Part shown: in pieces, positions 7,214-13,565 of the stretch
How positions within the stretch are numbered: the stretch's first letter is position 1
Layout of the letters: every line of letters begins with the position of its first letter
Source: JBAWVR01 sp037147155
Lineage (GTDB): Bacteria > Patescibacteriota > Minisyncoccia > Phycocordibacterales > GWA1-40-21
Reading direction: 5' to 3'
Length of the DNA: 23,929 nucleotides
Assembly: GCA_037147155.1 (NCBI GenBank)
Contig: JBAWVR010000008.1
Location: forward strand, 1 to 23,929
Translations under genes and position numbers: made by a program
Notes under the pieces: model-generated
Told to the model about the DNA's origin: nothing
The model's input: only the letters and a program-made list of their open reading frames with translations
The model's database searches: none

Positions 7214-9397
7214 CTACAAGATTTCATCAATCTTATCGATTGATCTCTTCTCAGGCTGAGCTGGGCCAGCGGTACTAGCACCTGGACGCTTGATGAAGTT
7301 GGCATCAGCGAGCTTGATAGACAAATTAATTCTATCCTTCTCGTCAATTTCCTTCACGACGACCGGCACCATGTCGCCAATCTTGAGCACATCACTCACT
7401 TTGTCCACGCGGAATGGAGCGATTTCAGAAACATGTACTAGCCCATCAGTATCTGGTCCAATCTTAACGAAAGCACCAAATTCCATCAGGCGGACAACTT
7501 CTCCAACAAATCTTTCCCCTTTCTTATATTCATGAGTCATAGCTTCCACGATTTCCTTGGCCTTTTGAGCGGAACCATCTTTACCAGTGATGAAGACTGA
7601 GCCGTCATCGTCGATATCGATAGCATCAACACCAGTCTTCTCGCGGATTTCCTTGATAGTCTTACCACCGGAGCCAATTACGAGACCAATCATATCTGGA
7701 TTAATTTTTACCAACAAGATTTCTGGAGCATTTGGAGAAATATGATCACGTGGGCCAGGTAGTGCTGCAGTAATCACATCCAAAATCTTCAAACGAGCCA
7801 TTTTAGCTTTTTCAAAAGCAACAGCGAGGACGGGAATCGGAATACCAGCCACCTTCACATCCATTTGAATAGCTGTCACACCGTCACGAGTACCAGCGAC
7901 TTTAAAGTCCATATCACCGTGGTGATCTTCTGGTCCTTGAATATCGGTTAGCACTTTGTAAACGCTGAGATTTTTCTCATCCATCATAAGACCGGAAGCA
8001 ATACCAGCAACAGGCTTCTTTAGAGGTACGCCACCATCCATAAGAGCGAGAGTGGAAGCACAAACAGAACCCATTGAAGTAGAACCGTTTGAAGACATCG
8101 CTTCAGACACGAGACGGATAGTATAAGGGAAGTCAGCTTTGTTTGGGATCATTGGTTCCAAAGCTTTTTCAGCCAAGGCACCGTGACCAATCATACGACG
8201 ATTTGTTCCACCCATACGACCGGTTTCGCCAGTTGAATATGGTGGAAAGTTGTAATGATGCATGAAGCGCTTGGTCTCACCTTCTGACGCACCATCAATG
8301 ATCTGAGCATCGCCCGGACCACCGAGAGTCAAGACTGACAATACGTGTGTACCTCCGCGGTAAAAGATTCCTGTGCCGTGTAACACTGGAGAAATACCAC
8401 CAGCTGTCGCGAAGAGAGGACGAACATCATCCATACCACGACCATCAGGACGCTTGTCGTTCTCAATCGCCTCTTTGTGAATCAAAGCATTTACTTTGTC
8501 TTCAAAAATGTCTTCGATAAATTTCTTTTCATCATCAGTGGTCAATTTTTCTTTGGCTAGAGTTTCCCATTCAGTCTGAATCTCGTTGATTTTGTCATGA
8601 CCTGGCTGACCGCTCATAATATATGAACCAAGCTTTGGCTCAATTGCCTCAGCAAACAAAGCATCAACGGTCGCTGGGCGAACTGGAATAGCAATAACTC
8701 TTTTAGCTTTACCTATTTCAGCAATAATTTTAGCCTGCCAAGCGTTGATCTTTTCAATTTCGGCAGAAGCTTGTTTCAAAGCCTCAACCACAACATTTTC
8801 TTGAGCTTCTTCTCCCCCGAGCTCAATCATGTTGATGTTGCCATCCTTACCACAAGCGACGAGATCTATTTCATAAGTCTCATTTTCACGTTCGGTATTG
8901 GTTGGATATAGTTCAAAACCATCAACTTTGTGCTTACCTAGACGGACGGCACTAGTTGGTCCATTGAATGGAATACTGGATACTCCGAGAGCCAGTGAGG
9001 CAGCGATCACACCCAAAACATCAGGATCCTCTTCACCGATAGCCAAAGCGGTCAAAACCACTTGGATATCATGACGAATCTTTTGATTGAATAATGGGCG
9101 GATAGTACGGTCAGTAATACGGCCAGAGAGGATGGAATTGTCGGTCGGTCGGCCTTCACGGCGGACATAGCGACTACCCAAGATTCTGCCTGTAGCGTAG
9201 AACTTTGATTCAAAGTCTACAGTGAGGGGTAGATAATCACCTCCCTCTTTTGGTTTCTCTGACATGACGGCAGTTGCCATAATGACAGTGTCGCCGAGCT
9301 TGAGCATGACGGATCCGTCAGCGTTCTCAGCAAGATCGTTGAACTCAGCGGTCATTGTACGACCACCCAAGTCCAAAGAAAATTCTTTCTTTAACAT
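7214..9397 (-). CDS. pnp: Polyribonucleotide nucleotidyltransferase (PNPase)
   Basis: Phosphorolytic 3'-5' exoribonuclease for mRNA turnover; forms a trimeric ring. The 727 residues show the full architecture. The first RNase PH domain starts near residue 10 (GRTMTAEFNDLAENADGS). An all-helical linker follows. The second, catalytic RNase PH domain contains FPPYSTGETGRMGGTNRR, SSNGSTSMGSVCAST and GPEDHHGDMDFKVAGT. A KH domain (about 554-625, IGLVIGSGGKTIKEI) and an S1 domain (about 628-695, GAFVKIGPDTDGLVHVSEI) complete it. The ATG at 9397 gives the standard N-terminus. In many bacteria pnp directly follows rpsO; here both are on the same strand in that order, but three genes lie between them. 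Confidence 0.98.
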   Translation of the reverse strand: MLKKEFSLDLGGRTMTAEFNDLAENADGSVMLKLGDTVIMATAVMSEKPKEGGDYLPLTVDFESKFYATGRILGSRYVRREGRPTDNSILSGRITDRTIRPLFNQKIRHDIQVVLTALAIGEEDPDVLGVIAASLALGVSSIPFNGPTSAVRLGKHKVDGFELYPTNTERENETYEIDLVACGKDGNINMIELGGEEAQENVVVEALKQASAEIEKINAWQAKIIAEIGKAKRVIAIPVRPATVDALFAEAIEPKLGSYIMSGQPGHDKINEIQTEWETLAKEKLTTDDEKKFIEDIFEDKVNALIHKEAIENDKRPDGRGMDDVRPLFATAGGISPVLHGTGIFYRGGTHVLSVLTLGGPGDAQIIDGASEGETKRFMHHYNFPPYSTGETGRMGGTNRRMIGHGALAEKALEPMIPNKADFPYTIRLVSEAMSSNGSTSMGSVCASTLALMDGGVPLKKPVAGIASGLMMDEKNLSVYKVLTDIQGPEDHHGDMDFKVAGTRDGVTAIQMDVKVAGIPIPVLAVAFEKAKMARLKILDVITAALPGPRDHISPNAPEILLVKINPDMIGLVIGSGGKTIKEIREKTGVDAIDIDDDGSVFITGKDGSAQKAKEIVEAMTHEYKKGERFVGEVVRLMEFGAFVKIGPDTDGLVHVSEIAPFRVDKVSDVLKIGDMVPVVVKEIDEKDRINLSIKLADANFIKRPGASTAGPAQPEKRSIDKIDEIL

Positions 9398-9432
9398 ATT
9401 TTTAAGGTTTGATCTTCAGATTTCAGACTCAA

Positions 9433-9448
9433 AAGGAGTAACCTCCTT
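9433..9448 (-). promoter_or_regulatory. Hairpin with SD and anti-SD halves in the pnp leader
   Basis: On the minus strand AAGGAG-GTTA-CTCCTT, about 36-51 bases upstream of the pnp ATG. It contains AGGAGG, but too far from the start to serve as its ribosome-binding site. Leader hairpins regulate pnp in enteric bacteria; whether that applies here is unknown. Confidence 0.4.
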
Positions 9449-9483
9449 CCTATCTGCTTATCCGAAGACCAAATTAATTAGTA

Positions 9484-9498
9484 AAAGGTCAGACCTTT
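9484..9498. promoter_or_regulatory. Perfect 15-base palindrome upstream of pnp
   Basis: AAAGGTC-A-GACCTTT between the upstream gene's terminator and the pnp leader. The position fits an operator; no regulator can be named. Confidence 0.35.
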
Positions 9499-9507
9499 GC
9501 CAAAACA

Positions 9508-9544
9508 AAAGTAAAACCAGCGATGGTGTCGCTGGTTTTACTTT
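9508..9544 (-). terminator. Terminator of the hemB-like/methyltransferase operon
   Basis: Perfect stem AAAGTAAAACCAGCGA-TGGTG and complement, followed by TTTTGTTTT on the minus strand, about 32 bases after the methyltransferase stop codon. Confidence 0.85.
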
Positions 9545-9576
9545 AACATTATTTGCGAGAATACGGAAGGGTTACC

Positions 9577-10533
9577 CTATTTTTCTTTTGGCAGGCTCAA
9601 TTTCCACATTTTAAAGCCAGCATTGAGCAGTTCCACAGCATCTTCTCGAACATCTTCCGGATAAGTGTCTATACTTAGTTCAGCTTTCTCTTCTACTCGT
9701 TCGACAGAGAAACCCTGCTCCTCATAAAACTTTGTGATATCTTCTTGACTGAATGATTCATCCAAGGCACCTGCCCCACTTACCTTTTTGAGTTGAGAAG
9801 TGATTCTATTAAAACGAGGATTTTCTTTTAATTCTGGGTGATACTTTAATATATCTTCATGCATGAAGTATCCGCCATATTTTGTCAAAAGTTCTTTTAC
9901 GTTCTTAAGAAGTTTTACTTGGGCGTCTCTTGATAAATACATCATTAGACCTTCACAAAAGATTCCAACAGGTTTGTCTTCTAACTGACCCTCAAACTTT
10001 GACCAAGTTGTCGAGTCCACGACATTTCCTGGTATAAATACGACGGGAATGCCAGATATAAAGTCATTAACGGCTAATTGCTTCATCTTTAGGTTCACGG
10101 CAAAGTCGTTTTCGATATATGTTTCTATTTCTTGTTCAGTAGAGAGCATGTTTATAGAGTGCGGAGTAAAGCCAGAAGCCAACTCAATAACTTGTGAAAT
10201 CTCGCCATTTTCTAGTGAAGACCTTAATATCTTTTCAGTCATTAAGTATCTTAACTCCATAAAATGTGGGGTTCTAATATCCCCAAGTGCATTTATTTCT
10301 TTTTCTAAACCAGACTTCTCTAAAAAGATTTTGTATAACTCTTTTGCGTTAGGTATTTGTGTTTGCTCAGCAAAACATCGTGCTGTCATAAAGGCGGTTG
10401 GAAAAACGCTGTCCTTTTCTTTTGTTCCGTCCCCCTCCGATGTTTCTCCAAAATCAGCGTTAGCTCTCTCCGAATTTTTTCTTATTTCTTCCGGTGTGCG
10501 TGATTTTTTTTGCATTGATTCGGGATTAAACAT
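9577..10533 (-). CDS. LCMT/TcmP-type SAM-dependent methyltransferase
   Basis: 318-residue class I methyltransferase resembling the leucine carboxyl methyltransferase / tetracenomycin TcmP group. Motif I is VIELASGFTPHS (115-126), the acidic end of strand beta-2 is ENDF (141-144), and the group's post-motif signature is GIFCEGLMMYL (190-200). The first ~40 residues are polar and probably disordered. The hemB-like stop codon TAG is followed immediately by this ATG, so the two genes are almost certainly translationally coupled. A second ATG six codons in is possible. Methyl acceptor unknown; the neighbour suggests a small molecule (for example a carboxylate or pyrrole), which is inference. Confidence 0.75.
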   Translation of the reverse strand: MFNPESMQKKSRTPEEIRKNSERANADFGETSEGDGTKEKDSVFPTAFMTARCFAEQTQIPNAKELYKIFLEKSGLEKEINALGDIRTPHFMELRYLMTEKILRSSLENGEISQVIELASGFTPHSINMLSTEQEIETYIENDFAVNLKMKQLAVNDFISGIPVVFIPGNVVDSTTWSKFEGQLEDKPVGIFCEGLMMYLSRDAQVKLLKNVKELLTKYGGYFMHEDILKYHPELKENPRFNRITSQLKKVSGAGALDESFSQEDITKFYEEQGFSVERVEEKAELSIDTYPEDVREDAVELLNAGFKMWKLSLPKEK

Positions 10534-11421
10534 CTATTTATTTTTATTCAGCCATCTTATAAAATGCTCTGGAGCGTAACCTATAACGTAATCAACATTA
10601 CATCTTGCAAATCCTGCGTGTATCTCGTCAAAAGTTTCATTCTCGTCTAGCATGCCTGTTTTACAAGCTTCTTTTATCATTGAGTACTCACCACTAACAT
10701 GATAAACAGATAATGGTAGTTTGGTTAATTGGCGAGCGCGATACACTATATCAAGGTAAATCATGGCTGGTTTTACCATAACAATCGTTGCACCTTGTTC
10801 TTCGTCGGCTGTAATTTGCCCGAGAGCTTCTGTTGGGTTTGAATAGTCAGTTTGATATTTTTTCTTGTCTTGGGCTTTTAAGGGAGATTGTATGGTCTTT
10901 CTGTATGGTCCGTAAAGAGCGGAAGAAAACTTTGAGCTATACGCATGAATTTTTGTATTCGTAAAACCAGCTTGGTCTAATGCAGATCTTAGTACTTTTA
11001 CTTGTTCATGTAGTGATAGACATGGAGCAACATAGTCTGCACCGGCTTCAGCAAATGCCAATGCTAATTTTGAAGCCAATGCATAGCTTTTCTCGTAGTT
11101 AATCACACCGTCTTCCATGACGGTACTATGACCGTCAGTTGAATATGGAGAGAGCCCGACATCCGCATGTAGTGTAATAGAATTCTGGAACTTATCCTTG
11201 GCAGCCTTAATAAAGTTTTTAATCAAACCGTTCTTACAGGCAAAATCGATAGATTTATTATCAGTTGAACCAAAGATTAGATAATCTGTTATACCCTGAG
11301 ATAAAAAGTTCGAAATATACTCTAATCCTGACGACAGAGTGTGGTAATCAACGCCGTCCATTGGAGACTTTTCCTTTTCAGTGATTCCTTCTTTGAGGAA
11401 GATGCAAGCAATATATTTCAT
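10534..11421 (-). CDS. HemB-like (delta-aminolevulinate dehydratase family) protein
   Basis: 295-residue homologue of porphobilinogen synthase, which condenses two 5-aminolevulinates into a pyrrole. Both Schiff-base lysines are in place: K164 in YSSKFSSALYGPYR and K217 in VMVKPAMIYLD. HVSGEYSM and DKKKYQTD are also conserved. Other key parts differ. The metal/substrate loop, usually DVCLCEYTSHGHCG or the Mg-type DVALDPYTSHGHDG, is DVGLSPYSTDGHST (87-100) with no cysteines. The usual APSDMMDGR is APCLSLHEQ (132-140). The N-terminal arm is short (family ~325 aa). No other heme gene is in the window. It may be a divergent ALA dehydratase or a family member with a different substrate. First gene of a two-gene operon with the methyltransferase. 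Confidence 0.82.
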   Translation of the reverse strand: MKYIACIFLKEGITEKEKSPMDGVDYHTLSSGLEYISNFLSQGITDYLIFGSTDNKSIDFACKNGLIKNFIKAAKDKFQNSITLHADVGLSPYSTDGHSTVMEDGVINYEKSYALASKLALAFAEAGADYVAPCLSLHEQVKVLRSALDQAGFTNTKIHAYSSKFSSALYGPYRKTIQSPLKAQDKKKYQTDYSNPTEALGQITADEEQGATIVMVKPAMIYLDIVYRARQLTKLPLSVYHVSGEYSMIKEACKTGMLDENETFDEIHAGFARCNVDYVIGYAPEHFIRWLNKNK

Positions 11422-11442
11422 ATTTTTATTATTAAGTTGAAT

Positions 11443-11448
11443 ATTATA
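11443..11448 (-). promoter_or_regulatory. -10 element of the hemB-like operon
   Basis: Consensus TATAAT on the minus strand, 21 bases before the ATG; the -35 (TTATGA, 18-base spacer) is weak. The predicted leader is only about 15 bases, without an SD motif. Confidence 0.5.
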
Positions 11449-11479
11449 ACGATTTAAATTTTACTCTCATAAACAAACA

Positions 11480-11510
11480 AAAACAAGCTCACGATGAGTA
11501 AGCTTGTTTT
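11480..11510 (-). terminator. Terminator of the NYN gene
   Basis: AAAACAAGCT ... AGCTTGTTTT with an inner CTC/GAG pair, then T-rich sequence on the minus strand, 12 bases past the stop codon. Confidence 0.8.
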
Positions 11511-11522
11511 ATATAAAAATGT

Positions 11523-12089
11523 TTAAGCCTGTGGCTTTTCTTGGTATCCCTTCCCTTTTCTTTGGTTACCCTGTGGGCGTTTTGGTAAAATCAAATATCT
11601 TTCTGGGAGCAAGTCGAGGTCGAGGAAGTCATCAACGACTTCTTTGAGTTTTTGCGAAGCACTGCGACCAAAAGTGACAGCTTCTACCTGACAACCTTGA
11701 TTGATCTTTAGATATTCAACAAGTGGAATGAAGTCACCGTCTCCAGTTACTAGAATAACAGTATCAAGCTTGGGTGAGAGAGCAATAGCATCAACTGCGA
11801 GACCCACGTCCCAGTCAGCTTTCTTGGCACCACCAGCAAAGATTTGTAAATTTTTGGTTTTAGTTTCAATACCAGACTTGGTTAAAGCCTCAAAAAAGCC
11901 TTGTTCGTCGCCTGATTCTGTCGTAATGACATAAGCGGTGGCGCGAATGAGAGCTCGGTCAGCCAAAGCGTCAGCCAAGACTTGGCGGAAGTTTACTTTG
12001 GCGCCATAAAGATTCTTGGCGCTGTGATAAAGGTTTTGCGTATCGATAAAAATACCAACACGCTGATTTGGATGTTTAATAACAGACAT
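11523..12089 (-). CDS. NYN-domain (LabA/DUF88, PIN-like) protein
   Basis: 188-residue NYN-domain protein, a PIN-like fold of metal-dependent ribonucleases or RNA-binding proteins. The acidic metal-site residues are present: D16 in VGIFIDTQNLYHS, D92 and D94 in KADWDVGLAVDA, and D117/D119 in LVTGDGDFIPLV. The C-terminus (about 170-188) is a short basic Gly/Gln/Lys tail that could bind RNA. It lies between S15 and the hemB-like operon with its own terminator. An RNA-processing role fits the family; the target is unknown. Confidence 0.85.
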   Translation of the reverse strand: MSVIKHPNQRVGIFIDTQNLYHSAKNLYGAKVNFRQVLADALADRALIRATAYVITTESGDEQGFFEALTKSGIETKTKNLQIFAGGAKKADWDVGLAVDAIALSPKLDTVILVTGDGDFIPLVEYLKINQGCQVEAVTFGRSASQKLKEVVDDFLDLDLLPERYLILPKRPQGNQRKGKGYQEKPQA

Positions 12090-12225
12090 ATAAATTATTA
12101 TTTAAAATTATTCCCGACTTAATAAAAGACCAACAAAAGTTTTTTGATTTGTAATATATAAAAATAAAAAAATATTTTCAAAAAACTACACTAGCGACCA
12201 ACGTATTAATAATACACCTAATAAA

Positions 12226-12256
12226 TTTAAAGACTAGCTTGTGGCTAGTCTTTAAA
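12226..12256 (-). terminator. rpsO terminator
   Basis: Perfect stem TTTAAAGACTAGC-TTGTG-GCTAGTCTTTAAA, 9 bases after the rpsO stop codon. Confidence 0.85.
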
Positions 12257-12265
12257 AGTTTAGAT

Positions 12266-12535
12266 TTAAGCGTTTTTCAAACCGAGTTTCTTAGCGAGGA
12301 CACCGAAGCGCTTCGCGTCAGTCTTTTCCAGATACTTCATGTGAGAGCGACGATCAGAGACCATGCCCAACAATCCGCGGCGGGAATGTTTATCTTTCGG
12401 ATTTTTCTTCAAGTGAGAAGCGAGTTCATCGATTCTCTTGGACAAAACAGCAATTTGGACTTCTGGAGAACCAGTATCCTTATCGTGAATAGCCACTTCC
12501 TTGATTGTCTTTGCTTTTTTGGTTTTAGCTAGCAT
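12266..12535 (-). CDS. rpsO: 30S ribosomal protein S15
   Basis: 89-residue S15, the normal length. S15 is a primary binder of 16S rRNA helices 20-22. Recognisable stretches are HDKDTGSPEVQIAVLSKRI, HLKKNPKDKHSRRGLL and RRSHMKYLEKTD. The ATG at 12535 gives the expected start; no SD motif precedes it. It is on the same strand as pnp but separated from it by the NYN gene and the hemB-like operon. Confidence 0.98.
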   Translation of the reverse strand: MLAKTKKAKTIKEVAIHDKDTGSPEVQIAVLSKRIDELASHLKKNPKDKHSRRGLLGMVSDRRSHMKYLEKTDAKRFGVLAKKLGLKNA

Positions 12536-12541
12536 GTAACT

Positions 12542-12570
12542 ATGTTAGCATAAAAGTTGAAAAAGAGCAA
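12542..12570 (-). promoter_or_regulatory. Possible rpsO promoter at the edge of a repeat element
   Basis: On the minus strand TTGCTC, 17 bases, TAACAT, ending 6 bases before the ATG, so the message would be almost leaderless. The -35 box overlaps the flanking sequence of repeat copy 3. The match is moderate only. Confidence 0.35.
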
Positions 12571-12571
12571 G

Positions 12572-12710
12572 CCCCGTTGTAGATTTTGGCGTTGCAATTG
12601 TTTTTGTGTCAAATTTTGGGAACATATTAACCACGATGATATTTTCAAATTATTTTGTTAAAACGATAAATATTTCAATTGCAAAAACGACGCCAAAACT
12701 CACAACCGGG
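12572..12710. repeat. Inverted-repeat element, copy 3 (about 139 bp)
   Basis: Opposite orientation to copies 1 and 2: begins CCCCGTTGTAGATTTTGGCG and ends GACGCCAAAACTCACAACCGGG minus its first two bases. The ends match the other copies but the interior differs. GCAAG flanks it on both sides (12567-12571 and 12710-12714, counting the last G), consistent with a 5-base target duplication. Confidence 0.8.
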
Positions 12711-12765
12711 CAAGGGGTATAAGGGTTTATACATATATATTTAGGGCTAGGTTAAAATTTTGCAT

Positions 12766-12822
12766 AAAAAAGAGCCCAACAGCTCAACATCCTTGGTGGG
12801 CATGTCGTTGCTGCTGGGCTCT
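12766..12822 (-). terminator. Strong intrinsic terminator of the small-gene island
   Basis: On the minus strand a GC-rich stem opens with GAGCCCAGCAGC and closes with GCTGTTGGGCTC, followed by TTTTTT. It ends the transcripts that run leftward from 13424, 13258 and about 13002. Confidence 0.85.
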
Positions 12823-12823
12823 C

Positions 12824-12881
12824 GGCCAGGGAAACCCCGCAAACGTGAAATCTCCGAATTGGGCTCCCTGGTCATCGCGGG
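12824..12881. other. Candidate H-type pseudoknot
   Basis: GGCCAGGGA (12824-12832) pairs with TCCCTGGTC (12865-12873). CCCGC (12836-12840), inside that loop, pairs with GCGGG (12877-12881) outside it, giving a pseudoknot order. The pairs hold on both strands, with one extra wobble on plus. It lies in the 3' part of the minus-strand island transcript, just before the terminator. Confidence 0.4.
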
Positions 12882-12890
12882 TGTCGAGCG

Positions 12891-12911
12891 TTAGTACGTG
12901 GATTGCCGCAT
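12891..12911 (-). CDS. Six-residue mini-ORF with perfect SD (MRQSTY)
   Basis: ATG CGG CAA TCC ACG TAC TAA preceded by AAAGGAGG with a 7-base spacer, an ideal ribosome-binding site. At six residues it may be a leader peptide or a translation-start relic rather than a functional protein. It is third in a row of SD-led mini-ORFs on this strand (see 13024-13176 and 13290-13352). The strength of the site in a genome that otherwise lacks SD motifs is the reason to record it. Confidence 0.4.
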   Translation of the reverse strand: MRQSTY

Positions 12912-13008
12912 ATAGAGGCCTCCTTTCTCGCCGTTAATCAACCTAGTCTCGTTCAACCTCCCACCGCGGTGCGGTGAGAAAAAATACACAAAGTTCAATT
13001 TTTTATTA

Positions 13009-13036
13009 ATATTAGCACTATATTTAATATGTGCAA
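13009..13036 (-). promoter_or_regulatory. Promoter for the third island unit
   Basis: TTGCAC, 16 bases, TAATAT on the minus strand. The -35 box lies within the last codons and stop of the 50-residue ORF, so a new transcript would start as that ORF ends. Predicted transcription start near 13002. Confidence 0.45.
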
Positions 13037-13176
13037 GCAAAATTTGAATAGAAAAACGGCCCAGCCACCATTTTCCACTTACACGCTTTGCACTTGCGAC
13101 GCTTTTCCTGAGCGTTTGCGTGTTTTATGAAAAATGGTGACTGGGCCGAGGCCTTGTTGGGACAGGTAATGCTCAT
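13024..13176 (-). CDS. Small Cys-containing protein (50 aa) with perfect SD
   Basis: A 50-residue basic protein, unrecognised. It begins MSITCPNKASAQSPFFIKHA and ends FACTY. C5-P-N-K near the start and C29-K-A-C32 after a Lys/Arg-rich stretch (EKRRKCKACKWK) resemble a zinc ribbon that has lost one cysteine of its first pair. Some transposase N-terminal ribbons have a similar CP...RCKxC outline, but that is only a resemblance. The ATG at 13176 follows AAGGAGG with 6-7 bases between. A longer in-frame reading from a GTG at 13224, itself after GAGGAG, is possible. GC-rich codons differ from the neighbours. It has its own promoter (13265-13293). Confidence 0.55.
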   Translation of the reverse strand: MSITCPNKASAQSPFFIKHANAQEKRRKCKACKWKMVAGPFFYSNFACTY

Positions 13177-13264
13177 GGCATTCCTCCTTCCGTCATAGTA
13201 CACCGTAATTACGGCTCGCCCCACGAGGAGTCTCCTCAATTCAGGGTTACCTAATTAGGGTGCT

Positions 13265-13293
13265 ACATTAGGTCTTGGCGCCGCCGGTGTCAA
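13265..13293 (-). promoter_or_regulatory. Promoter for the 50-aa small gene
   Basis: Consensus TTGACA, 17 bases, TAATGT on the minus strand. The -35 overlaps the stop codon of the 20-residue ORF. The following leader contains the palindromes CCTAATTAGG and CCGTAATTACGG and the hairpin GAGGAGACTCCTC, possible operator or translation-control sites. Confidence 0.55.
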
Positions 13294-13352
13294 TTTTTTT
13301 TGGTATCAGTCTCATGGCTGGCTTTCGCCGGCCCGTAGCGGGATTTCTTCAT
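13290..13352 (-). CDS. 20-residue mini-ORF with perfect SD
   Basis: Reads MKKSRYGPAKASHETDTKKN, then TGA: very basic and hydrophilic. AAGGAGGA lies eight bases before the ATG, and a consensus promoter lies 72 bases upstream of the start site. The leader contains a GC hairpin (CCCGG-ACGCTTTGCG-CCGGG). No relative is recognised; it could be a leader peptide or a small protein. First member of the three-unit island. Confidence 0.45.
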   Translation of the reverse strand: MKKSRYGPAKASHETDTKKN

Positions 13353-13430
13353 GGGAAGAATCCTCCTTGGAGTTTGCGACCTTGTAACCTTCCCCGGCGC
13401 AAAGCGTCCGGGCCTTAAGAACATGTGAAC

Positions 13431-13459
13431 ATTCTGCCACCACATTAATCTTTTGTCAA
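13431..13459 (-). promoter_or_regulatory. Near-consensus promoter of the small-gene island
   Basis: TTGACA (13454-13459), 17 bases, CAGAAT (13431-13436) on the minus strand; predicted start near 13424. It diverges from the recombinase promoter about 90 bases away. Confidence 0.65.
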
Positions 13460-13546
13460 CAGATTTTATATCATTTTAACCTCCAACATAATATATGGCT
13501 TAAAATATAGACTTTTTAATGTCGCACAATTATTTTCTATTTCTGC

Positions 13547-13552
13547 TATAAT
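13547..13552 (+). promoter_or_regulatory. Extended -10 promoter of the recombinase
   Basis: TGCTATAAT, an extended -10 with perfect TATAAT and no clear -35. The ATG at 13566 follows within 14 bases, so the message would be nearly leaderless. Confidence 0.6.
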
Positions 13553-13565
13553 ATATGTAACAGTT

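Noticed and set aside
5364..12710. Integron attC sites: imperfect stems with a mismatched central block, and a tyrosine recombinase at 13566
   Set aside because: The ends do not follow the RYYYAAC/GTTRRRY core order of attC, the copies are not arranged as a cassette array, and the recombinase shows no integron-integrase insert.
12757..12885. 42-codon frame starting ATGACCAGG on the minus strand of the island
   Set aside because: No ribosome-binding site, and it runs through the pseudoknot and the terminator stem.
12572..13500. tmRNA, RNase P RNA or SRP RNA in the GC-rich region
   Set aside because: None of their conserved sequences is present on either strand; the region reads better as promoters, SD sites and short ORFs.
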